Below, piece by piece: positions 18,807 through 27,229 of a DNA stretch of 64,000 bases. Origin of the DNA: Actinoplanes derwentensis (GTDB taxonomy: Bacteria > Actinomycetota > Actinomycetes > Mycobacteriales > Micromonosporaceae); assembly GCF_900104725.1 (NCBI RefSeq), contig NZ_LT629758.1:6627001-6691000 (forward strand), given 5' to 3'. The first letter of the stretch is position 1; each line of letters begins with the position of its first letter. Below the pieces are notes generated by a model. It did no database searches. It saw only the letters and a program-made list of their open reading frames with translations, and was not told the DNA's origin. A program made the translations under genes and the position numbers.

Positions 18807-19813
18807 GATTTCTTCCCGCCGACGAGGTCGAATGCGATGCGTGCGTGGTGCAGGTCGGCCTCTTCGAGCGTGCCGTCCACATCGAGGACGACGGCGGACA
18901 CACCCAGCGCGAAGTATCGGGACAACAGTCCGGCGACCTCGGCATGGCTGCCGACGAGATAGGGCGAGAAGGCCTGGTACGACCGGAACGGGTAGAGCCA
19001 GTAGACGCTCTCCTGCGCTCCCGCTGCCACGGCGTCCTCGGACAGATGCTGATGCCAGCGGGACTGAACGCCGGCCGAGGCGAAGTCGTGGATCTTCTCG
19101 CCGCGTTTGTCGATCGGGAACCGCCGGCGGGCGACGGCCCAGGCCTCGTCCGCGGTCTCCCGGGCGATGACACCCCACCCCACGCCGCCCCGGCGCAGCG
19201 GCGAAGGTCCCTGGTAGGTGCCGATCTCCCGGGGGTAGGCGAGTCTGGTCACCCCGAGCTTCTCCTGGGCGTTCCGGGCCGCGTCCGAGGCGCCGGACAT
19301 GAAGAACCCCGGCATCATGTCCGGCGGAATCTGCGGGCTCAGTGCCGCTGACTTGAGTTCGTAATACCGGCCGGCATGGCTGACCGGCTTCTCCGCGGCG
19401 AGCAGCAGCCGCAGGACCTCGCCGTACTCGGCCAGCCGGTCATAACGCTGGTCGTGGTCGAGAGAGCAGCCGGCCGCGCGAAGGTGCCGGGCGAATCCGC
19501 CGCTCACCAGGTTCAGATCGACCCGGCGGCCATGCAGGTAGGCGAACGTGTTGATCATTCGCGCGGTGCTCAGTGGATGCATGTAGATCGGGTTCACGGC
19601 CACGATGGGCACGAGGGTCTCGGTGTGCTCGATGATCAGCTGTGCCGTGGCCCAGGGATCGAGGCTCGCGTTGTCGGTGTGGGTGAGGATGCCTTTGAAC
19701 CCGGCTTCCTCGGTCCATCGCGCGACGTCGATCAGCCGCTTGCGGTACGAGCTGGGCGAGTGGTCCCGCAGCGGCGGGCAGGAGGAGTAGATGTCGTGCG
19801 CCAGTTCGTTCAC
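18803..19813 (-). CDS. Luciferase-like FMN-dependent monooxygenase
   Basis: 336 residues of the LLM flavin-dependent oxidoreductase family (bacterial luciferase and alkanesulfonate monooxygenase fold). Family-typical stretches include ILTHTDNASLDPW, VAVNPIYMHPLSTARMI, GRRVDLNLVSGG and DHDQRYDRLAEYGEVLRLLL. These enzymes use reduced FMN and O2 for hydroxylation, N-oxidation or cleavage, and several occur in NRPS clusters acting on carrier-bound substrates. The GTG start at 19813 overlaps the NRPS TGA (GTGA), and its own stop overlaps the next ATG, so all three genes form one coupled operon. The actual oxidation cannot be told from sequence. Confidence 0.88.
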   Translation of the reverse strand: MNELAHDIYSSCPPLRDHSPSSYRKRLIDVARWTEEAGFKGILTHTDNASLDPWATAQLIIEHTETLVPIVAVNPIYMHPLSTARMINTFAYLHGRRVDLNLVSGGFARHLRAAGCSLDHDQRYDRLAEYGEVLRLLLAAEKPVSHAGRYYELKSAALSPQIPPDMMPGFFMSGASDAARNAQEKLGVTRLAYPREIGTYQGPSPLRRGGVGWGVIARETADEAWAVARRRFPIDKRGEKIHDFASAGVQSRWHQHLSEDAVAAGAQESVYWLYPFRSYQAFSPYLVGSHAEVAGLLSRYFALGVSAVVLDVDGTLEEADLHHARIAFDLVGGKKS

Positions 19814-22800
19814 CGGGCCACCTCCGACGTGATCGCGGCGTTGATCCGGTCCGCGGCCGCGACGGCGTTGGCACCGGTCAGCAGCGTGTAGTGGTCGCCG
19901 TCCACCATCTGCAGGTCGACAGTGCCGGCGTAGCCGGTCCACACTTCGCCGAGCGAGAACGGCCAGTCCGAATCACGGGCCTGGAGTACGAGCACAGGGG
20001 CGTCGAGTGGACTGGGCGCGTACCGGGCGTACGCGCGGTCGTGTACCCGTCTGATCTCCAGTTGTTCGGCCATCTCGTCCCGGCCGAGGGTCAGCAGCGA
20101 CGCCGGAAGTTCAGCGCGGCGAACCGCGCCGGCGAACTCCGGGGAGCCCGCGAGCGCCGGCCACCGGTCCGTTGTGGTGGTCCGTACCCGAGCCAGCAGT
20201 GCGGACACGTCACTCTCGTCGCGGGCGTACACCGGGCGGGAGAGCGCGGTGGGCAGGCTCCCGTCGAGGGCGATCAGCAGTTCCACGGACTGTCCGGACT
20301 CCTCGATCTGCCGGGCCACCGCGAACGCCAGTGCGCTCCCGAAGGACCAACCGGCGATCAGGTACGGCCCGGTCGGTGTCTCGGCCCGGATCAGCTCCCA
20401 GTACGCCGCCGCCATCGCGGTGAGGTCCTCCCGCCAGCTGTTGTCGGCCCCGGCGAAGGAGGCCTCCACCCCGACCACCCGCAGTCCGGTCTCGGCCAGG
20501 GCCGCGGCGACGTCCCGGTAGCCCTGCACCGCGCCGGTGTTCTCGTGCAGGCAGTACAGCGTCCGTGCGGTGGGCGGGCCGCCCAGTTCGACGAGCACTC
20601 CGGCCCGGTCGTCGCGCGGCCCGGCCGGACCGTCGCCGCCGAGGATTCCGGCGATGGTCGGCGCCTGGAAGATCATTCGCGGGGAGAGGTGGAGGCCGTG
20701 CCGGCGGGCGCGGTGCACGACCTGGATGCTGAGGATCGAGTGCCCGCCGAGATCGAAGAAGTTGTCGTGGATCCCGACCTTCTCGATGCCGAGGACGTCC
20801 GCCCACACCTCGGCGAGCGCGGACTCCGCAGCGGTGCGAGGGACGGCGTACTCGGCGTCGAGTTCCGGTCGTCCGGCGGCCGGCGCCGGCAACGCGCGAC
20901 GGTCGACCTTGCCGCTGGTGTTCAACGGCAGCGTGTCGAGGACGACGTAGCCACCGGGCACCATGTGCTCGGGAAGCAGGCGTTTGAGACAGGCGCGCAG
21001 CGTGCCCACCCCGACGGACTCGGAGCCGTCCGGTACGACGTAGGCGATCAGGCGTTTGTCCCCCGGCACATCCTCACGCACGGTCACCACCGCGGCGCCC
21101 ACACCCGGGCAGCCCACCAGAGCCGACTCGATCTCCCCCAGCTCGATCCGGAAGCCACGCACCTTCACCTGGCCGTCGGTCCGGCCCAGGAACTCCAGGT
21201 TCCCCTCGGCGCTCCACCGGACCAGGTCACCGGTCCGATACAACCGCCGGGCCACCTCACCCACTTCTTGTACGACAAACTTCTCCGCTGTCAACTCCGC
21301 GCGATTCAGATAGCCCCGGGCCAAGCCCACGCCGCCGATCCACAGCTCGCCCACGACGCCCACCGGCACCAGGCCACCCGCACGGTCCAGCACGAACACC
21401 TCGGTGTTCGCACACGGACGGCCGATGGGCACCTGGCGCACCGGGGCGGTGATCGTCGCGACGGTGCAGGTGACCGTGGCCTCGGTCGGGCCGTAGCTGT
21501 TGAGCAGGGGAAGGTCGCTGCGTTCGAACCACCGGTCCAGCATCGACGGGTTGACCTGTTCACCGCCGAGGTTGAGCAGGCGCAACTGAGGGCCGAACCC
21601 CGGCCCCTCGTCGAGGTACGGCAGTGTCTCCGCCCAGGCCGAGGGTGACATCTCCACCGCGGTGATCCGTTCGTTCCGGATCAGGTCGACGAGTTCGGCC
21701 GGTTCCCATCCGTCGCCGCGCAGGACGAGTGTCGATCCGGTCATCAGCGCCGGGAAGATCTCCTCCACCGACACGTCGAAACACACCGACGCGAACTGCA
21801 GCACCCGGTCGTCGGCGGTGAGCCCGAACTGGCGGCACAGGTCCACCATCCGGCCGGCGAACGCGCGGTGCTCGATCATGACGCCCTTGGGAACGCCTGT
21901 CGATCCAGAGGTGTAGATGACGTAGGCGAGATCATCCACAGTGGCCGACGGGGCCGGGTCGGTGTCGGGCCGGCCGGCGATCTCCGCGCGCAGTTCGTCG
22001 ACGCAGACGAGTGCGGCATCGGTAGCGGGAAGCAGGTCACGCAGATGGCTCTGGGTGATCACCAGGGGCGTCGCCGTGTCCGCGAGGAGGAAGGCGAGCC
22101 GTTCGGTCGGGTAGGCGGCGTCCATCGGGACGTAGGCGCCACCGGCCTTGAGCACGGCCAGCAACGACACGATCATGTCGAGGCCCCGATCCACGCACAC
22201 CGCCACGAGGACCTCGGGGCCGACGCCGCGTTCGCGCAGGAAGTGGGCCAGCTGATTGGACCGGGTGTTCAGCTCGGCATAGGTCAGACTCTCCGCACCG
22301 AAGGTCACCGCCACCGCGCCGGGAGAGCGCAGCACCCGCTCCTCCACCAGATGGTGGACCATCGCCCGGTCGTCGAGTTCGGCCGCGGTGTCGTTCCACT
22401 CGACGGCGAGCTGGTGCCGTTCTGTGTCGGACAGCATCTCCAGCGTGCTCACCCGCGCCGACGGATCCGCCACCACCGACCGCAACAACCGCTCGAAATG
22501 AGCCGCCATCCGCTCGATCGTGCCCCGGTCGAAGACGTCCGAGTTGTATTCCAGCTCGCACCGGAAACAGTCGCCGTCCTCGGTCACCTGCAGGGAGACG
22601 TCGAAGGGCGAGATGTGCTCCGAAAGCTCCACCACGGAGACGTCGAGTCCCGGCAGCGACCACACGACCGGTTCCGTGTTCTGAAAGACGAACATCGCCT
22701 GAAACAGCGGGGTACGAGAAAGGTCCCGCTGCGGCGCCAACTCCTCCACCAACCGCTCGAACGGAAAGTCCTGATGAGCGAACGCACCCACCACCCGGTC

Positions 22801-25800
22801 CCGCACCCGAGCGAACAACTCACCCACCGAAGGATCACTCGACAGATCCCCCCGCAACACCAACGTGTTGACGAAGAACCCCACCAAACCCTCGACCTCG
22901 ACCCGGCCCCGGTTCGCCACCGGAGTCCCCACCGCCACATCCACCTGACCGCTGTACCGGCCCAACAACACCTGAAAAACCGACAACAAACCCATGAACG
23001 GCGTCACACCCACACGCCGCACCAACCCCCGGAACCCCGGAACCACATCCCCGGAGACAACGAAACCGACCACCCCACCAGCACCCGAACGAACCGCCGG
23101 ACGAACCCGGTCCAACGGCAGATCCAACGTCTCCACACCGGCCAGCTCACCACGCCAGAAATCCAGGCCACGGTCGAAGACCTCGCCCCGCAGCCGCCCC
23201 CGCTCCCACACCGCATAGTCCCCATAGGTCACCGGCAGAACCGGCAGAACCGCACCCTCGTACAGAACCCCCAGCTCACGCGACAGCACACCCAGCGACC
23301 AGCCGTCCGCGACCACGTGATGCACACACAACAACAGCACGGCGTCGTCCACCCCGAGCCGCACCAGAACAGCCCGGAAGAGCGGCCCGCGACCGAGGTC
23401 CATCGGCTCGGCGGCGATCCGTTCGAGGAGCGCGGCGACCTCGCCGATGTCGGTGCCGGTCAGGTCCAGCGATTCGAGGGGCACGTCGGCGACCGGATCC
23501 ACGACCTGAGTCGCGACGCCGTCGGTATCGGCCACCAGCCGGGTGCGCAGTACCTCGTGCCGTTCGGCGAGGGCCTTCAGCGCCCGCCGCAACGCCGGCC
23601 GGTCCAACGGGCCGCGCAACCGCACGGCTGTCGCCAACAGGTACTCGGCGCTGCCCGGCTCGAACTGGTCGAGGAACCACAGTCGCTGCTGGGCGAAGGA
23701 CAGCGGCGCCGGTCCGTCCCCGGCACGGCGCGGCACCGGACTGTTCTCCTCCGCGCCCGCGCGGACCTTCTCGGCGAACGCGGCCACCGTCGGCGCGTCG
23801 AACAGGTGCCGGACCAGGATCGCGGTCCCCAGCTCGCGGGCGGCCCGGCTGGTGACCCGGGTGGCAAGCAGCGAGTGGCCGCCGAGGTCGAAGAAGTCGT
23901 CGTGGATCCCGATCCGGTCGACGCCGAGGACCTCCGCCCAGATCCGCACGAGCACCGCCTCGATCTCGGTGCGGGGGGCGGCGTACTCGGCGTCGAGTTC
24001 CGGCCGTTCCCCGGCCGGCGCCGGCAATGCGCGCCGGTCGACCTTCCCGGTGGTGGTCAGCGGTAGCGACGCCAGCTCGACGAAGGCGCTCGGCACCATG
24101 TACTCCGGCAGCCGCTGGTGCAGGAACGCGCGCAGAGCGGAGATGCCGGGCAAAGGTTCGTCGCCCGGGACGACATAAGCGATCAGGCGTTTGTCGCCCG
24201 GCACGTCCTCACGCACGGTCACCACTGCGGCGCCCACACCCGGGCAGTCCACCAGCGTCGACTCGATCTCGCCCAGTTCGATCCGGAAGCCACGCACCTT
24301 CACCTGGTCGTCGGTGCGCCCCAGATAGTCCAGGTACCCATCGGCCGTCCATCGGACCAGGTCACCGGTCCGATACAACCGCCGGGCCACCCCACCGACT
24401 TCTTGTACGACAAACCGTTCCGCCGTCAACTCCGCGCGATTCAGGTAGCCCCGGGCCAAGCCCACGCCGCCGATCCACAGCTCGCCCACGACGCCCACCG
24501 GTACCAGTCCACCGGCACGGTCCAGCACGAACACCTCGGTATTCGCGCAGGGCCGGCCGATCGACTGGTAAAGAGTGTGGGCCGGGCTCTCGGTCGTGAC
24601 CCGGTGGTTGGTGGCGACACCCCAGTGCTCGCACGGCCCGTACGCGTGGGAGATGTTCGCCGGGGCCCAGGGGCTCGCGGCGAGACGGTCGGCGATGGAG
24701 CGTTCGACGGCCTCGCCGCCGTACTCCACCGTCTTCAAGCCCGCGGCCAGTTCCGGGAACTCGGCCAGGTGCTGGTTGAACAACGGTGAGGTCATCCCCA
24801 TCACCGTGACGCCGTGTGCCTCGATCTCGGTGCGGAGCCGCAACGGGTTGAGTTTCGTGGCGTGGCTCATGATCACGAGCCGGGCGCCCACGGTGAGCGC
24901 ACCCCAGCACTCGAACGAACTCATGTCCCACGCCAGGCTCGAACTCTGCGCCACCACGTCGTCCGGCGCCATCGTCCCGTACCAGTTGGCGTCCCGGAGC
25001 GCGGCGATCGACCGGTGTTCGATCATGATGCCCTTGGGAAGACCTGTCGATCCCGAGGTGTAGACCACGTAGGCGAGGTTGTCCGCGGTGGCCAGTGGAG
25101 CCGGATTCGTACCGGGACGGGTCGAGATCTCGCCCCACTGTCCGTCGACACGGATCAGCTCGGCATCGGTGCCGGGCAGATGGTCCGCCAGTAGCGTCTG
25201 GGTGAGCACGATCGGCGCCGCGGTGTCCCCGATCATGAACGCGAGGCGCTCCGCCGGAAGGCCGGTGTCCATCGCGAAGTAGGCGCCACCCGCTTTGAGG
25301 ACGGCCAGGATCGACACGATCGCGTCGAGGCCCCGGTCGGCGAACAGGCCCACGATCGTCTCGGGGCCGACGCCGCGTTCGCGCAGGAAGTGGGCCAGCT
25401 GATTGGACCGGGTGTTCAGCTCGGCATAGGTCAGACTCTCCGCACCGAAGGTCACCGCAACCGCGTCGGGAGTGGCAGCGACCTGCCGCTCGACCAACTG
25501 GTGCACCGTGACGCCGTCCTCGTACGGAACAGCCGTGTCGTTCCACTCGGCGGCGAGTTGATGCCGCTCCTCATCGGACAGCATCTCCAGCGTGCTCACC
25601 CGCGCCGACGGATCCGCCACCACCGACCGCAACAACCGCTCGAAATGAGCCGCCATCCGCTCGATCGTGCCCCGGTCGAAGACGTCCGAGTTGTATTCCA
25701 GCTCGCACCGGAAAGAATCGCCGTCCTCGGTCACCTGCAACGTCACATCAAAAGGCGAAGCCCGATTCTCCAACTCCACCACGGAGACGTCGAGTCCCGG

Positions 25801-26985
25801 CAGCGACCACACGATCGGTTCCGTGTTCTGCAAGACGAACATCGCCTGAAACAGCGGGGTACGAGAAAGGTCCCGCTGCGGCGCCAACTCCTCCACCAAC
25901 CGCTCGAACGGAAAGTCCTGATGAGCGAACGCACCCACCACCCGGTCCCGCACCCGAGCGAACAACTCACCCACCGAAGGATCACCCGACAGATCCCCCC
26001 GCAACACCAACGTGTTGACGAAGAACCCCACCAAACCCTCGACCTCGACCCGGCCCCGGTTCGCCACCGGAGTCCCCACCGCCACATCCACCTGACCGCT
26101 GTACCGGCCCAACAACACCTGAAAAACCGACAACAAACCCATGAACGGCGTCACACCCACACGCCGCACCAACCCCCGGAACCCCGGAACCACATCCCCG
26201 GAGACAACGAAACCGACCACCCCACCAGCACCCGAACGAACCGCCGGACGAACCCGATCCAACGGCAGATCCAACGCCTCCACACCGGCCAGCTCACCAC
26301 GCCAGAAATCCAGGCCACGGTCGAAGACCTCGCCCCGCAGCCGCCCCCGCTCCCACACCGCATAGTCCCCATAGGTCACCGGCAGAACCGGCAGAACCGC
26401 ACCCTCGTACAGAACACCCAACTCATTTGCCAGAACGCCCATCGACCAGCCGTCGGCGACCACATGGTGCACACACAGAAACAACACGGAATCGTCCACC
26501 CCGAGCCGTACCAGAACAGCTCGGAAAAGCGGGCCGCCGGCCAGATCGAAAGGTTTTTCGATCTCTTTCTCGATCACGTCGCGGGCCAGGATCTCACGCA
26601 GTTCCGGGTCGCCGGTGCCGGTCAGATCGACCACCGGGACCGGCACGGTCCAGGGGGCGTCCACCAGTTGTTCGGGATCACCCTCGGCGTTGACGACCAG
26701 TCGGGTGCGCAGCACCTCGTGCCGTTCGACGAGCGCCGTCAGCGACCGTTCCAGGGCCGTCAGGTCCAGCGGACCGGTGACGCGCAGAGCGAACGGCAGG
26801 GCGTACTCGGCGCTGTCCGGTGCGAACTGGTTCAGGAACCACAACCTCTGCTGCGCGAACGACAGCGGCGCCGGTTTCCCCTCTTGCCTGCGGGGCATGG
26901 GCGACTCCGGCACGGACGAGGCACCCCGCTGACGCATCCGCGCGAGGAGCCGCGCCGAGGTGGTCCGGTCGTCAGAGGTGTTCAT
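19810..26985 (-). CDS. NRPS with terminal thioesterase, C-A-PCP-C-A-PCP-TE
   Basis: 2391 residues, the releasing synthetase. Condensation 1 has HHVVADGWSM and condensation 2 HHVVADGWSL, both intact. Adenylation 1 is unusual, with SLAWDMSSFECWG and YGPCEHWGVAT; its pocket read by eye is D-M-F-G-E-G-A-G-V, which I cannot assign. Adenylation 2 reads D-V-E-E-N-G-S-V-T; two acidic residues and partial similarity to the ornithine code suggest a basic side chain. Carriers have LGGHSLLAT and LGGHSILSI. The thioesterase (about 2150-2391) has GWSFG and a late His in GDHYTLL. The ATG at 26985 follows GGGAG. It leads the second leftward operon, facing the P450 across operator copy 3. Long internal DNA repeats join its two modules. 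Confidence 0.94.
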   Translation of the reverse strand: MNTSDDRTTSARLLARMRQRGASSVPESPMPRRQEGKPAPLSFAQQRLWFLNQFAPDSAEYALPFALRVTGPLDLTALERSLTALVERHEVLRTRLVVNAEGDPEQLVDAPWTVPVPVVDLTGTGDPELREILARDVIEKEIEKPFDLAGGPLFRAVLVRLGVDDSVLFLCVHHVVADGWSMGVLANELGVLYEGAVLPVLPVTYGDYAVWERGRLRGEVFDRGLDFWRGELAGVEALDLPLDRVRPAVRSGAGGVVGFVVSGDVVPGFRGLVRRVGVTPFMGLLSVFQVLLGRYSGQVDVAVGTPVANRGRVEVEGLVGFFVNTLVLRGDLSGDPSVGELFARVRDRVVGAFAHQDFPFERLVEELAPQRDLSRTPLFQAMFVLQNTEPIVWSLPGLDVSVVELENRASPFDVTLQVTEDGDSFRCELEYNSDVFDRGTIERMAAHFERLLRSVVADPSARVSTLEMLSDEERHQLAAEWNDTAVPYEDGVTVHQLVERQVAATPDAVAVTFGAESLTYAELNTRSNQLAHFLRERGVGPETIVGLFADRGLDAIVSILAVLKAGGAYFAMDTGLPAERLAFMIGDTAAPIVLTQTLLADHLPGTDAELIRVDGQWGEISTRPGTNPAPLATADNLAYVVYTSGSTGLPKGIMIEHRSIAALRDANWYGTMAPDDVVAQSSSLAWDMSSFECWGALTVGARLVIMSHATKLNPLRLRTEIEAHGVTVMGMTSPLFNQHLAEFPELAAGLKTVEYGGEAVERSIADRLAASPWAPANISHAYGPCEHWGVATNHRVTTESPAHTLYQSIGRPCANTEVFVLDRAGGLVPVGVVGELWIGGVGLARGYLNRAELTAERFVVQEVGGVARRLYRTGDLVRWTADGYLDYLGRTDDQVKVRGFRIELGEIESTLVDCPGVGAAVVTVREDVPGDKRLIAYVVPGDEPLPGISALRAFLHQRLPEYMVPSAFVELASLPLTTTGKVDRRALPAPAGERPELDAEYAAPRTEIEAVLVRIWAEVLGVDRIGIHDDFFDLGGHSLLATRVTSRAARELGTAILVRHLFDAPTVAAFAEKVRAGAEENSPVPRRAGDGPAPLSFAQQRLWFLDQFEPGSAEYLLATAVRLRGPLDRPALRRALKALAERHEVLRTRLVADTDGVATQVVDPVADVPLESLDLTGTDIGEVAALLERIAAEPMDLGRGPLFRAVLVRLGVDDAVLLLCVHHVVADGWSLGVLSRELGVLYEGAVLPVLPVTYGDYAVWERGRLRGEVFDRGLDFWRGELAGVETLDLPLDRVRPAVRSGAGGVVGFVVSGDVVPGFRGLVRRVGVTPFMGLLSVFQVLLGRYSGQVDVAVGTPVANRGRVEVEGLVGFFVNTLVLRGDLSSDPSVGELFARVRDRVVGAFAHQDFPFERLVEELAPQRDLSRTPLFQAMFVFQNTEPVVWSLPGLDVSVVELSEHISPFDVSLQVTEDGDCFRCELEYNSDVFDRGTIERMAAHFERLLRSVVADPSARVSTLEMLSDTERHQLAVEWNDTAAELDDRAMVHHLVEERVLRSPGAVAVTFGAESLTYAELNTRSNQLAHFLRERGVGPEVLVAVCVDRGLDMIVSLLAVLKAGGAYVPMDAAYPTERLAFLLADTATPLVITQSHLRDLLPATDAALVCVDELRAEIAGRPDTDPAPSATVDDLAYVIYTSGSTGVPKGVMIEHRAFAGRMVDLCRQFGLTADDRVLQFASVCFDVSVEEIFPALMTGSTLVLRGDGWEPAELVDLIRNERITAVEMSPSAWAETLPYLDEGPGFGPQLRLLNLGGEQVNPSMLDRWFERSDLPLLNSYGPTEATVTCTVATITAPVRQVPIGRPCANTEVFVLDRAGGLVPVGVVGELWIGGVGLARGYLNRAELTAEKFVVQEVGEVARRLYRTGDLVRWSAEGNLEFLGRTDGQVKVRGFRIELGEIESALVGCPGVGAAVVTVREDVPGDKRLIAYVVPDGSESVGVGTLRACLKRLLPEHMVPGGYVVLDTLPLNTSGKVDRRALPAPAAGRPELDAEYAVPRTAAESALAEVWADVLGIEKVGIHDNFFDLGGHSILSIQVVHRARRHGLHLSPRMIFQAPTIAGILGGDGPAGPRDDRAGVLVELGGPPTARTLYCLHENTGAVQGYRDVAAALAETGLRVVGVEASFAGADNSWREDLTAMAAAYWELIRAETPTGPYLIAGWSFGSALAFAVARQIEESGQSVELLIALDGSLPTALSRPVYARDESDVSALLARVRTTTTDRWPALAGSPEFAGAVRRAELPASLLTLGRDEMAEQLEIRRVHDRAYARYAPSPLDAPVLVLQARDSDWPFSLGEVWTGYAGTVDLQMVDGDHYTLLTGANAVAAADRINAAITSEVAR
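21046..21424. repeat. Intragenic repeat, copy in second A domain
   Basis: This stretch covers the A-domain A5-A8 and C-terminal region and is highly similar to 24181-24559 (offset 3135 bases) in the first A domain of the same gene. Similarity includes synonymous positions, pointing to recent duplication or gene conversion. Confidence 0.7.
22427..23268. repeat. Intragenic repeat, copy in second C domain
   Basis: 842 bases repeated at 25574-26415 (offset 3147). From about 22645 on I count only about five differences in roughly 620 bases; a stretch near 22590-22640 differs more. In the coding sense it uses many GTG, TTG and GTT codons, unlike the C-ending codons around it. Confidence 0.85.
24181..24559. 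repeat. Intragenic repeat, copy in first A domain
   Basis: Partner of 21046-21424. It encodes the region around ARRLYRTGDLVRW and the GGLVPVGVVGELWIGG segment, nearly identical in both modules, and ends just before the specificity-pocket region diverges. Confidence 0.7.
25574..26415. repeat. Intragenic repeat, copy in first C domain
   Basis: Partner of 22427-23268. It encodes the C-terminal lobe of the condensation domain and the C-A linker. Similarity stops abruptly at both ends, within condensation domain 1 on one side and at the linker on the other. Confidence 0.85.
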
Positions 26986-27106
26986 CAGATTGCTCCCATG
27001 CGACGGAGTGGGTGGGGGCCGGTCACGCCGCTCCCGGCGCATGCCGCGCCCGGTCAGCGGCTTCGCCTCGTCGGCTCGGTTCTCTACAGTGCCCGGGTGT
27101 CACCGC

Positions 27107-27122
27107 GTCTCGCCGGCGAGAC
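27107..27122. promoter_or_regulatory. Putative cluster operator (copy 3)
   Basis: The perfect 16-bp palindrome GTCTCGCCGGCGAGAC lies between the divergent NRPS-TE and P450 genes. It equals the core of the 24-bp palindrome at 7365-7388; the right half continues as AGAC. It ties the two flanking transcripts to the same regulator as the rest of the cluster. Confidence 0.72.
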
Positions 27123-27229
27123 AGACCGAACCTTCTCGGTGGGGATCGGCCCCTTGATTCCACGATCACGGACACCCCACCATTGGCCTCTCCGGTCCAG
27201 TCCCGGGGAGATGACGGTGCGGGAAAACC

